From Massospora cicadina (taxonomy: Eukaryota > Entomophthoromycota > Entomophthoromycetes > Entomophthorales > Entomophthoraceae): a stretch of DNA of 64,000 bases. The stretch spans positions 59,774 through 123,773 of the forward strand of contig JAKSZP010017332.1 in NCBI GenBank assembly GCA_022478985.1. The letters are read 5' to 3'. How positions within the stretch are numbered: position 1 is the first letter of the stretch; each line of letters starts with the position of its first letter. Both the position numbers and the translations under genes were made by a program. The notes beneath the pieces are model-generated. The model had not been told where the DNA came from, made no database searches, and saw only the letters and a list, made by a program, of their open reading frames with translations. Below, piece by piece: positions 36,701 through 48,159 of this stretch.

Positions 36701-37250
36701 TGATATTCATAATTTTGATTGAGAAGGGCCAGGTCTTGCTCTTTAGTCAACGATAAAAAACTAAAACCACTCCATTATCATATGCAAGTTTAATGTGACT
36801 CATATGTACCATATCCTTTGGCATTTCGCTGGAAGTGAAATAGATTGGGATCCGCTGCCCCATAATTTCAAATGTATCCACTGTCATCAACAACAGCCCC
36901 AAATTGGCGCATAAAAGCAGTTCCAATTAACAGGTCATAGTTATTGTCTGGTAACACTATAGCTGGGGCTACAATGACAATTACCCAAACCGTAAGGGTA
37001 TTGCGCTGTACGCTCCTTCAGATACTGTGCTTTCCATGCCTGCAGTCCCATACACTATATTGTACTCCACGTCAGGCTTTAATTCCATCTTTGACACCAA
37101 CTTTGTGGATACTATGTTGATTGAGGCACCCATATCAACTATTGCACAAACTCAGGTTTTTGCTATGACAGTGTCACAGTAAGTACACTCAGGGTAAGAT
37201 GCATCTGATTGTTTTAAGACATGGACATTAAACGGATCTCATTTTCCAAG
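33690..37250 (-). pseudogene. Element C pol: protease, RT, RNase H, integrase
   Basis: The protease active site reads AIVDMGASINIVST, with Asp-Met-Gly at 37128-37136 in place of the usual DT/SG. Element B has the same Met, so this looks lineage-specific. RT (about 36100-35550) has VLIVKKKDGTNLVVTDY and the catalytic box YLDEINVFS near 35720-35750, with Glu for the second Asp. RNase H lies at about 35350-34980. Integrase has the core AIDHLTRWVEARA and IDSGTNFTSHILPKL (34081-34491). The C-terminus near 33840 reads MASIWFGPFKVIEKKG. Many stops interrupt the frame. No chromodomain is visible. Confidence 0.82.
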
Positions 37251-38493
37251 GAAGCTCATAATACCCTTCCCCACTCTAGGGTATTCTTCAACAATAGCGT
37301 CCACAGGGAGGGCCACATTTACCCCTTTCAAGAGAAGTGAATCAGCTAATGGATCCAGTTCATCTGTAGAATGGTGATCGAACATTTGACAAGAATAAGG
37401 CTTTGGTTGCTCCTGAGAGTTTGCTTCTGCCATGTCTGTGAATTGCGTTTGTGTCAGCACATTCATCCCCACCAACCAGTTGCTGATATAGAAAGGCATC
37501 ATCATATTGAGGAACTTCCGCTGCACGTACAGGAATAGGTCTTGGTGGGACTTTTGAGTCAGAATAGCAGAGGTAGAGAGTCCCATCTCTACTCCGCTCT
37601 GACTTTTCCCTGATTGTACTGTCCTGCGGTAGGTACTGGACCTGATGATTGTGACAACTTCTAGCCAGGTGCCCAGAGCGACCGCACAAAAAGCAATTGA
37701 CCCCATAAAATCCATATCCTTGATTGTTGTAAAATGGGCCACCCCAAAGGTTGGGCGGGAATCAAATAGTGTAACCAGGCCCCTCCCAATAGGTGAACTG
37801 CTGTTGGCAACTGTGTTGGAAGCGAGGCTTGTATTGATAATAAGGGTAGAAGATGCCAACCAGATGCTGAACAGAGAGGAATAATTCCTCCAGATAAAAA
37901 AGCTAGCAGCGGAGGTGATAGGTTTCCTCCCTATATTGGATGGGGGAAAGGTAGCAGATAGCTGGCGTAGAAAATTGACCAAGTTTAAGCAAGTGTACGT
38001 CAACCTCTAAATATGGAGCCATGGCACTAAAAAGCTCACAGTATGGTTTCATAGCGGAGTTTAACACTATGCTTATATCACATTCAGATAAAATCCCTGC
38101 CCCAGTTAACAAATGGGCTTCTGCTGAAAATCGATCAGCAAATGCAGTGAGGGTCTCATCATGGTGAAACCCAATGGTTAGAAACTCAATCTTCCATTGC
38201 ACCATTTTCAAAGTTACTCCAAACAACCACAGCACAGTATCATTCACTTATTGATAGATAACAGAACTGTTGGGAAGATAGCAAGTAACTTGGTCATCGC
38301 TTCCAACATCCAGGGTGGACATTAATAATTTGGCTTTACGCCAATCTGAAGCTCCTTCTACTGTGAATTCAAATCATCTAAAGAAGCCATGGATGTTCCC
38401 GTTGTGATCAAATTGAAGCAGCTTATCAATACAACCATCTTTCAGAAACTCCTTTTTCCATTTAAGCACAGCGTCCAGGGCAAGTTTAAGTTC
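37251..38493 (-). pseudogene. Element C gag with CCHC knuckle (main part)
   Basis: The minus-strand gag frame has LKMVQWKIEFLTIGFHH and LTAFADRFSAEAHLLTGAG (37903-38247), typical of the capsid-like Retrotrans_gag region. It ends with the nucleocapsid knuckle CFLCGRSGHLARSC at 37654-37695 and a short basic tail (REKSERSRDG). Stops occur between these blocks. The N-terminus is cut at 38493 by the 5' LTR of D1 and resumes at 58303. Gag would package the element RNA. Confidence 0.82.
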
Positions 38494-39336
38494 CGTCATG
38501 GTTAAATGACATCATAGTGGAGACCAACATTAAGGATAAGGCTGGGCGCCAGAAGGCCCAGAAGGTGAATCTAAAGGCCCTCCCTGACCTCAGGCATAAA
38601 CTAGACCTATGCTAGGTACAGGCTAAATATGCCCAGGCTGGTATTAGTGAGGTTCCAAATGCCCAACCCCTTATTTCAGCCCAGGCGTTAAAATGGACGG
38701 TTTACATAATTAATGCAGATGTTCTTTTCAGTCACTCAAGGAACAGGGTTTTTGAAACCCTTTCCATTTTGAAATGATGCATTCAGGTTGGATCCAACTT
38801 CAATTTATTACTTAAGTGAAGTCAGTTTTGGTGTTTTCTACCAATTTTGATGGTAGCCTTTGCCTATTGGTGGGTCAGTGCTTGGGCCCACTTCAGCAAA
38901 CCCCATATGTCCCAAATGTAGTTTAATTCTGTTTCCCATGACCAACATCCTTGTTGGCCAACTTCCCAATAAACCTTTTCCCGTTTTACATTTTTTTGAT
39001 ATTTCAAATGATCTTGTGCATGAACCTCTTTGATGAGGTCTCACGCTCCTGTTAACCTTGCCAATTTCAATACAATCAAGCTATCCCTAGTGCACCGTTG
39101 GTTCTCCCAGGTTCCCTACAACCTGGGTCGCTTACCTTCTTCCTCATAATGCACCGTGTCACTTTTGGTGGGTTGTTTATAATAATCATCGCACTTTTCT
39201 GCCTAAGTTGTTAATGCTCCAGTACCCTCTGCTAGGCTCTAATAACTTTTGTACTAACGGCTAGTTCCCTGGCGTTGGCCTTGTGCACTGTGCACTACAT
39301 GCTGGGAACAGTAGAGTTATAGACACTCTCCTTGCT
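38494..39336 (+). repeat. D1 5' LTR
   Basis: Matches 57454-58302. Its TG start has become CG and its CA end has become CT. It includes a CAACATCCTTGTTGG hairpin followed by CCCAATAAACC. Confidence 0.88.
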
Positions 39337-39340
39337 TTAT

Positions 39341-39349
39341 TTGACCAAC
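39341..39349 (+). other. Candidate self-complementary primer site of D1
   Basis: TTGACCAAC, four bases after the 5' LTR, is the exact complement of GTTGGTCAA inside the D1 3' LTR (57914-57922). No TGG-type tRNA primer site is present after the LTR. Function as a self-priming site is hypothetical. Confidence 0.3.
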
Positions 39350-39641
39350 CTCTCAATTTTATATGCACAAACTTTTTCCATGTGGAACTTTTCTGAAGTA
39401 GAAATGGTAAGCGCCAGCTGTGGGCTTTAGCTGTAGTCAGCCGCACCACTGTTTCCTCTTTTTCTCAAAGGTCAGAGCAACTTGGCGTTATTATGGTTCC
39501 TCCAACTGGAAAGCATCCACCCTTCATGCTCATACCTGGTGGATACAGACGCTTTGAGGTCCAAAAGTCATGATTCCCTGACTTTCCACCAAAAATTTTT
39601 TTAATTTTGATAAATGGGTTTTATTTTAAAAACATGTTCAG

Positions 39642-39947
39642 ATGAGGCTACCAGAAAAGGCGCAGATGGCCCTGGGGGTGTTGGCCTTAGATAACGTAAG
39701 GCATTCCATTGCTGTTATGGGAATAGGGTTTTTCACGTCTAGAAATATGTTTTATAACGAAAACACTATATATACCTTTGAAACATATTTGCTCTCTCAT
39801 GGCTCAGAAAAGGAACCTATTCCTGTGTACCAAATCACCCCAGAAAATCCCCGTATGACCTCTTCCATGATTTGCAGCACTCATGAAGTTGAAAAGGAGC
39901 TGCGCTTACAATATAAAATGTTTATGCCCCTGCTGAAGATATGGTGG
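39642..39947 (+). pseudogene. D1 N-terminal pol-associated region, function unknown
   Basis: A frame from the ATG at 39642 encodes MRLPEKAQMALGVLALDNV, HSIAVMGIGFFTSRNMFYNE and PIPVYQITPENPRMTSSMI. It aligns throughout with D2 (43371-43700), so it is a conserved first domain of this family. It has no CCHC knuckle and no recognisable capsid region. Element E interrupts it at 39953 and the frame resumes at 52323 with VVRVAKYPSPFF before the protease. I do not recognise the domain. It might be a diverged Gag remnant or a lineage-specific leader. Confidence 0.6.
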
Positions 39948-39952
39948 GATAT
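39948..39952. repeat. Target-site duplication of element E (left)
   Basis: GATAT, repeated at 52318-52322. D2 has the undisturbed sequence GGGGTATGTGGAC at the matching place. Confidence 0.85.
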
Positions 39953-41101
39953 TGTCAGGGAAACATCATGTAAGAATTAGACTGGCCTGCCAGCCTAGGT
40001 GCCAGAGCACCTAAACGGCAAACCAGAATGCCAAAGGCACTGCTGCTGGTATGATGGATATGGAACTGGAAAGAAATTTCACCAAAAGCTGCTGGTGAGC
40101 CAGAATCTCATACAGGCACATAATAAAATACCAGACGAGTACAGCTGTTAACCCTGAGGGGAGTGTGAGGGTCAGTGGAATAGGCGGTTTATTTTTAAAT
40201 ATAAAAAACTAATTTCTGGGAAAGGTTTTTAATGGAAAGTTCTAAGAAAGAAAATCAACAATTTTCTCAGTGCAATGTGACTGATTAAATAGTGGTCAAT
40301 TGGAGAGGAAACAAGCCAGGATTAGGTCCTTACGTTCAATATAACTGGCGAATTATTCAGGAATGGGGGAAGATAAGTTCACTGGGAACTGACATTAAAT
40401 AATTTGGCGGCAGGCCAAGTTGATGTCAGTTCAACCTTGAATGCCTGAACTGAGACTCAACTGCATTTCTGGAAGTTGGCATGATGGCATCTAGCCTGAT
40501 GAGCAACGGGGATCCCCCAAGGCCACCCCACGTAGGGGTGGTCCCAATTGGTCGGGAACAGGTTTGGGATGCCCAACCTGCCCATGACCGATCTCTGGGC
40601 CATTCATCTGTTAAAAGTGTTGCATTGGCCGCAACACCCAATTGGCTGGAAGGGAGCTTTGAACTATTGCTGATGGTGTTCAATGCTGCTACCTGTGCAT
40701 CAGAGATCATCCCAACAAATTTGAAAGAAGGTTATATTGATGATGAAGGTGTTGACCGAATTAAAAACCATTGGCGATTCTAGCTGATGAGTCAATCTTC
40801 ATTCCTTTTTGACTATGTATGTCCCAATCATTGGGCTCGTTTCCACTCATTTTCAGACTGATCAACTTCATTTTGGAAATTTCGGTGCAAATTTCCTGAT
40901 CAGGCATACTAATTTGGGAGAGGTAAATGTGGGCAATGGGGGAGGGATTTGAAGAGGGAGAGCTGTTACCCAGCGCTCGTCTACCACATGGGCAAGATAA
41001 CCCTGGGTGACGAGGGGTACATCCACCCTCTTTGGAGCCTTTTGCTTATAAACAAGAGGATGGCCCAATTGACACACAGGGGGACGTTCCCCTGACTTAT
41101 A
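39953..41101 (-). repeat. Element E 3' LTR
   Basis: Begins TGTCAGGGAAACA and ends GACTTATA, with CA mutated to TA. It is paired with 51169-52317. Confidence 0.9.
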
Positions 41102-41103
41102 TT

Positions 41104-41321
<218 letters not shown>

Positions 41322-41341
41322 TTTCTTTCTCCAAAGGAAGG

Positions 41342-41478
<137 letters not shown>

Positions 41479-41582
41479 ACCGCTGGGAAACTGCACCAGG
41501 ACCACGTTTTTGTGTGCCTTGGGTAATTTGATTGCAATGACTGTTGTGACCTTTTGGGGGGGACAGGGGGCATTGATGTGAG

Positions 41583-42199
41583 ATTTGTGAAATGCATCAA
41601 CTAGCTCCATGCAGTTAGCGCAATTGTGAGCCTTAACCCAGCTGTTCTCATAGGCTGAATACCATTTCCAGGCCATGAGATACTGGACTGACTGTCAGGA
41701 TTTGCAGGATGCCAAGATATTCTCCAACTCAGCTTCCTCCGCATCCTCTATCACAATAGGTTCAGGTTATGCAGGGACGATCTCCTTGAAGGGGACAACA
41801 GAGATACTTGAAAGACGGGATGCTGTTTCCAATGAGCTGGCAGTTACAACTGGAAAGCGCCATTGCCCAAGTCTTCCTCCACCAGGTGGAGACCTGAACT
41901 TTTGCTTGCAAACTTTCAGGATGGTACCAGCATCTGCAGATGGTGGGTGTCCAACATGACGTGAGAGCCCACCACAATATCGTGACCTGGAAGCCATTTG
42001 TGATCCACAAACCATTTATAATCATCGATATTCTTTAAGAGGTGCTCCCATACCAAGGACTGGGTCAACCAGATATGCTCAACGTGGTCTGAGGCAGCAG
42101 AAACCTCTGGGCATATACACAGATTAGCCAAAAAGGAGGGGTTATAGCCTAACGTTGCCTCATGGAGAGAAAACCCTGTAGAGACGTGAGTACCATTGT
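41583..42199 (-). pseudogene. Element E integrase C-terminus and chromodomain
   Basis: After D2 is removed, the integrase frame continues with THVSTGFSLHEATLGYNPSF and HVEHIWLTQSLVWEHLLKN (41916-42199). The chromodomain end, WKWYSAYENSWVKAHNC, followed by MELVDAFHKSH, lies at 41595-41676. The ENSWV box is characteristic of retrotransposon chromodomains, which bind modified histones and steer integration. The frame runs on into the poly(T) tract, so the natural stop may have been displaced. Confidence 0.75.
42195..42199. repeat. Target-site duplication of D2 (left)
   Basis: ATTGT here, ATTGC at 48160-48164, one mismatch. Confidence 0.6.
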
Positions 42200-43056
42200 T
42201 GACATGTGAACATGACATAATAGTGGGGACCAACCCCAAAGACAAGGGTGGGTGCCAGGAGGCCCAGAGGGTGAAGTTGCAGGCCCTTCCTGACCTGAAG
42301 CTCACCCTGGACCAACGCTGGGTTTGGGCAAGATATGCCCAGGTTGGTACCAGTGGTGTGCTAAACACCCAGCTCCTGATGACAATCCAGGCATTAAAAT
42401 GAACAATATACCAAATGAATGCAGATGGTTTGATTTGGTTTATTGAGGAGCAAGGTTTTGAAACCCGTTCCATTTTTAAAATAACGCGCTTGGGTCAGAT
42501 TCAACTTCAATTGATCACTCAAGTGAAGTCAGCTTCAGCCTATTCAACCAACTTAGATGGCAGTGTCGCCCTATTGGTGAGTCAGTGCTTGGGCCCACTG
42601 TGGCATAACCCCTAATTCCCCCGCTCAAGCTTAAATACATTTTCTCTGACTAACATTCCTTATTGGTCAACTTCCCCAATAAACTTTTTCCCCATTTTAT
42701 GCTATTTTAAATTCTATATGACTTTCTGAATGCTCCTATGCAGGCCTCTTTGAGGAGGTCTCGCGTTCCATTACCCTTGCCATTGCAAGTACCTTACATC
42801 TCTCCCATCGTGCACTGTTTGTTCACCCAGGTTCCCTCCAACCTGGGTCACTTATCCCCTGTCGTTATGTGCACTGCGTCGCTTTTACTGGAATTTTCTT
42901 ATAAAATTCGCAATTTTATACCTAAGTGGTTAACTCTCCAGCACCCTCTGCTGGGCTCTAATCACTCTGGCACTAATGTCTAGTTCTCTGACGTTAACCT
43001 GATGCACCGCGCACTGCCACTCTGGAAACAGGAGATTTATATACACTCTCCTTACA
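42200..43056 (+). repeat. D2 5' LTR
   Basis: TGACATGTGAACATG... to ...TCTCCTTACA, matching 47303-48159 closely. Confidence 0.9.
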
Positions 43057-43370
43057 TTAGTCAATCCAACCAAATTTTCTTATGTGCACAAACTTTTTCT
43101 GTGTGGAATTTTTCTGAAGTGGGAACAGTAGCTGTCAGCTGTGGGCTCCACCTGTTGTTAGCTGCACTGCTGCTTCCTCTTTTTCCCACAGGTTGGAGCA
43201 ACTCAGCATTGTTATGGTTTCCTCCAACTGGAAAGTAACCACCCTTTGTGTTTGAACCTTTTGGATTTGGACGCTTCAACGTTCAAAAGTCAAGATTCCC
43301 CAACTTTCTGCCAAATTTATTAGTATTCAAACCAATAAACTAATTTTTCCCTCAACAGTGTGTTCAGACA

Positions 43371-43777
43371 ATGTCGGTGGAACCAGCGCAGATGGGCCTG
43401 GGGGTGTTGACCTTGGATAACGGTGGGCATTCCATTGCAGTTCCAGGTATAGGGTCATTCACATCTAAAAACGCGTTCTATAACAAAAGCCTGGACTCTA
43501 TCTCTGAACCATTTATTTTTCATATGGCCTGGATGGGGACCCTATTCCGGTGTATCATATTACCCCTAAGAACCCATTGTTGACCTCTGCCATGATCCGG
43601 CGCACTCAGGAGGTGGTTAAGGAATTTTGTTTTAAATATGACAAAGTATATGCACCTGCAGAAGGCATGGTGGGGTATGTGGACTCGGTATTAAGAGTGG
43701 CCAAATATCCCTCCCCCTTTTTAGATTCCAAAACAGATTCTGTTGACATGCTTGAGCCAGATAAGGAATTTTTTTGA
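43371..43777 (+). pseudogene. D2 N-terminal pol-associated region, function unknown
   Basis: The ATG at 43371 opens MSVEPAQMGLGVLTLDNG, then HSIAVPGIGSFTSKNAFYN. A frameshift near 43540 moves to the frame of VYHITPKNPLLTSAMIR, VKEFCFKYDKVYAP and VLRVAKYPSPFLDSK, ending in a stop at 43775. The same blocks in the same order occur in D1, so about 130-190 residues are conserved between copies. No zinc knuckle is present. I do not recognise the family. In typical chromoviruses Gag would occupy this place. Confidence 0.6.
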
Positions 43778-43849
43778 AGTATTGTCATTGTCTTCAATAA
43801 ATAAAGACCATTCTGGGTATTTTCTATTGACTGCAACCCTCTCCTCTCC

Positions 43850-46800
43850 TTTAGGAAAGCTCGCCACTACTATTTTGGTGGATACTGACGCGCTTCTGGA
43901 AACTATAAGGACCAGTAATTAGCTGACTACCTTGGGATGAGTTACTTGCCAGATGATATAGTTAGAGAGGGGCGTCCCAAGGTATTCCCACTCTGAAGAT
44001 TATTGGGACAGTGGGCTATCAGGTTGGCAAATACAACTTGTCTGATCACTTCAGTGTTATTAAAAACCTCCTGTTCCCTATCATTTTGGGTATGGAGTGG
44101 TGGCGGAAGTTTGACGTTAGAACTAACCTGAAGGAGAATACCTTGTCCCTCACCATGAATAATGGTCGCACATTTGTTGTGCCTTTGTCAGAAGAAACGC
44201 CCCAGGCAAGTTGCCCCATTGGCCCCACCATATCCCTTGTCGCCTTGCCTCAATGCAGAAGCCCTCAGAGGAAATTCCTATACATTCTTGCTTGGAGGAA
44301 TTGGAATCCTCTTTTGATTCAGCATCTGCAACGCGCTCCCTGAGCACTCTGAGTTCGATTGTGACTTCAAGCTCACGGTGGATCTGGTGCATATCTCTTC
44401 CTCTATTTACCCTTTGACTGTCCGAGAGGAGGAGGCGTTGTATATGTGGGTGAAGGAACAGTTAGCCAAGGGTGCAATTTTTCAGCGTACCTCCCCTGTA
44501 TGCTCCCTTCTACTCTTCGTGGAGAAGTCTGATGGTACCTTACGCCCATGCGTAGACTATGGTAACCTTAACAACATTACTGTACCAGACCTCCATCTCA
44601 TCCCTTTGGATTCACAGATTTCACGCTTTATGGAGAAGGCGAAGGTCTTCTCCAAGTTGGATTGCCTCAACGCGTTCAATCAGATCCAGATTAAAAAGGG
44701 ACAAGAGGGGTTGACCTCATTCCATACCAGAAATGGGATCTTCCAGTTTCAGTCATGCCCTTTGGGCTTTAGAATGTCCTGCTATATTCCAACGCCATAT
44801 TGATGCAGTTATGGGGGACCAGTTAGAGGTATGCGCGGTCGCCTACATGGATAATATTCTGGTGTTTTCCCCAGATCAGGAGTCCCATGCAGTTCACCTT
44901 CGGCAGGTGGTGGAGCGGTTAAAGGCAGCCAGCCTTACGTTGAAAATTTCAAAGTGTGAGTTCTTTAAGTCCCAGGCCACATTTCTGGGCAACTTTGTGT
45001 TTGACCATGGACACATGATAACTCCAGCGAGGAGAAGGCGATTTTTGAGTGGCCTACCCCCACCTTGGTTAAGTAATTAAGGAGCTTTTAGTGGACGTGT
45101 ACGTTCCTCAAGAAGTTCACTCCCAATCTGTCTGAGGTGGCAGTCCCCTATACAAGGCTAGTGGTGTCAAGGTGCTTCAGTGGTCCCCACTTTGGAGAAT
45201 GCTTTCCAAATAGTGAAGTGCACCCTGTTGTCCATGACTGTTCTTTGCCATGCCGACCCTTCAAAGGAGCTCATTGTGTCAACTGATGCCTCCAACTTCA
45301 CCATAGCGGCCGCCTTGTTACAAGTAGGCGAAGATGGGATAGAGCATCCAGTGGGAGATTTTTCTAGAAAAATGTCTTTTCCATAGTTGAATTACTTCAT
45401 TTATGACAAGGAGTTACTAGCAGTGGTGGAGGCGCTGACATATTGGCATCACCACTCGCATGGCTCTACCCAACCATTCCACGTACATACAGACCATCAT
45501 TCCTTGCTGTACTACCGCGCGCCTCATGTCCTAACCCATGGCAGACCCATTGGCATGAGACACTTGCCCAATTTTCATTCACGTATGAATTTACCAAGGG
45601 CCAGGATAATGGTTTGAAGAATGCTTTGAGCCGCAACCCTGGTTTAGCCCCTGACCCCAAGGAGGTAGAGGTGCACAACACCCAGGTTATGATCCCTCCA
45701 AGTAAAATTATGTCGTTGCTTCCCTCCCCTGGCTAACGGGCCAGCTCTTGCACCTCTGGATAACGCGGAGGAATATGGTATGTTCAGAAAGGTCGTCCTC
45801 TCTCAGCCTCTGTTGGGCGAATATGCTATGGTCCTTGCAAAGAGCGCATCGAATCAAGAGGATCTATCCAGGGGCTATCATGTAAAGGATGAGATGGTGT
45901 GGTTCCAGGGACGCCTTTGGGTACCTGCTGGACCACTGCACCTGGAAATCATTTGGTACCATCATGATGAAATCACCATTAATCCTGGGAAAGCAAAGAC
46001 CTTGGAGTTGATACGTCAAACATACAATTGGAAGGGCTTGCAAGCTCAGGTAGGCCGGTATTGTAAGGAGTGCCTGGTATGCAACCAGATAAACCCAATC
46101 GTCAACCTTTAACAGGGTTGTTGGTACCAGTCCAAAAGGCTGATGGGCCCTAGACTTCCATCTTGGTTGACTTCATTGTGTAGTTACCAGTCTCAGATGG
46201 TTATGATGCCATCATGGTAGTGGTGGACCGTTTTATGAGGTTTTCTCACTTCATTCCTTGCAAAGCTACAATAACTGCGGCTGAGATGGCTAAGCTCTAT
46301 AACACGCATGTGTTTGCACTTCATGGGGTTCCCTAAGAGATTATCAGTGACTGGGGACCCCAATTTACCTCCATTTTTTGGGAAGAGTTGTGTAAGACTC
46401 TTCAGATTCGCCCTTGCCGTTCAACTGCCTATCACCCCAATCAAATGGGCATACTGAACGAGTTATTTAATGCTTGAAACAGTTTCTGCGGTTTTACACC
46501 GCTGCAGATCATTCAGATTGGGCTTCTCACCTTCCCATGGCCCAGTTTAGCTACAACAATACCTTGCACTCTTCGATTGACTGTTCCCAGTTTTTCGCCA
46601 GCCATGGCTTTAACCCCGCCTTTAACATGGAGCCCAGCTGTGGATTGAAGGTTGAAGCGGTGGTGGACTTTGCCAAGACAATCAAGAAGGTTCACCAGGG
46701 GGTATCCACAAGCTTGGAGGCGGCTATGCAGGTATATAAGGATAATGCTGATGGGAAGCGCCAAGTGGGTCCCACATACAAGGAAGGGGATCTCATGATG

Positions 46801-47225
46801 CTTGATGCTCGTAACATCACAATCAAGCATCCATGTAAGAAGCTGGGACCAAAGAGGATTGGCCCCTACCGCGTTGTTAGAAATGTGGGCCATACCTCAT
46901 ACCAGCTATATATCCCCCCTCATTCCAGATCTTCACTGTGTTTCATGAGAGAAAACTGACGTTGTTTAAGGGCCCCCCATCAGAGACTCCTGAGGCCTAT
47001 CTCGTGGATGGGGCGCCAGAGTGGGAGGTGGAAGAAATAGTTGCCTCATGCTATGTTAAAAGAAGACTCGAGTACCTGGTATCCTGGAAGGGCTTTGACG
47101 CTGCAGAAAACAGTTGGGTTCTGGCGCGTGACTGTGTGCATGCCCAAGATCCGATTGACGCCTTCCACCAGCGTTTTCCCCAGGCTTCTGGTTCTATACT
47201 AAATCGACTGTTGCTGCCATGAAGT
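43850..47225 (+). pseudogene. D2 pol: protease, RT, RNase H, integrase, chromodomain
   Basis: The protease active site near 43878 reads VDTDA, where D1 has VDTGA, a single G-to-A change. RT: AIFQRTSPVCSLLLFVEKSD and LRPCVDYGNLNNITVPDLH (44378-44803), then a frameshift and the catalytic box AYMDNILVFSPD near 44845-44880. RNase H: TDASNFTIAAALLQVGEDG and DKELLAVVEALTYW (45180-45617). Integrase zinc finger ends CKECLVCNQ (46055-46090), the core has ISDWGPQFTSIFWEEL near 46345, and a frameshift precedes TER. The chromodomain (47025-47160) reads EVEEIVASCYVKRRLEYLVS then WKGFDAAENSWV. Stops at several points make it inactive. Confidence 0.87.
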
Positions 47226-47302
47226 TGGCCCCTTCCCACAAGAACTTTTCCCTGGCGCAAGCCCCTGGAGGGGGGTTGATCCCTGTTGGGAGGAGAGGGT
47301 AA

Positions 47303-48159
47303 TGTCATGTGAACATGACATAATAGTGGGGACCAACCCCAAAGACAAGGCTGGGTGCCAGGAGGCCCAGAGGGTGAAGTTGCAGGTCCTTCCTGACCTG
47401 AAGCACACCCTGGATTAACGCTGGGTTCAGGCAAAATATGCCCAGGTTGGGACCAGTGGTGTGCTAAACATTCAGCTCCTGATGACAAGCCAGGCGTTAA
47501 AATGAACAATATACTGGATGAATGCAGATGGTTCAATTCAGTTTATTGAGGAGAAGAGTTTTGAAACTTGTTCTATTTTTAAAATAATGCGCTTGGGTCA
47601 GATTCAACTTCCATCAATCACTCAATTTAAGTCAGTTCTAGCCTATTCAACCAACTTGGATGGCAGTGTCGCTCTATTGGTGAGTCAGTGCTTGGTCCCA
47701 CTGCAGCATAACCCCTAATTCCCCCACTTGAGCTTAAGTACATTTTCCCCGACCAACATTCCTTGTTGGTCTACTTCCCCAATAAACTTTTTCCCCATTT
47801 TACGCTATTTTAAATTTTATATGATATTCCAAATGCTCCTGTGCGCGAACCTCTTTGAGGAGGTCTCACGTTCTCTTACTCTTGACATTGCAAGTACCTT
47901 GCAGCTCTCCCATCGTGCACTGTTTGTTCGCCCAGGTTCCCTCCAACCTGGTTCACTTATCCCCTATCAATATGTGCATCGCGTCATTTTTATGGGTGTT
48001 TTTCTTATAAAATTCGCAATTTTATGCCTAAGTGGTTATTTCTCCAGCACCCTCTGCTGGGCTCTAATCACTCTACTAATGGCTAGTTCCCTGACATTGG
48101 CCTGGTACACAGCGCACTGCCACGCTGGGAACAGGAGAGTTATAGTCATTCTCCTTACA
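47303..48159 (+). repeat. D2 3' LTR
   Basis: Begins TGTCATGTGAACATG after a purine-rich GGGAGGAGAGGGTAA polypurine tract and ends TCTCCTTACA. Confidence 0.92.

Larger units (their letters stand above)
42200..48159 (+). mobile_element. Chromovirus D2 (Ty3/gypsy), uninterrupted copy
   Basis: This 5.96 kb plus-strand element has 857 bp LTRs (42200-43056 and 47303-48159) and 4.25 kb of internal sequence. It encodes the same conserved N-terminal region as D1, then protease, RT, RNase H, integrase and chromodomain. No gag is found. It is the youngest layer of the nest because nothing interrupts it. Even so it has stops and frameshifts. Its insertion point lies in the integrase of E, in opposite orientation. 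Confidence 0.88.
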
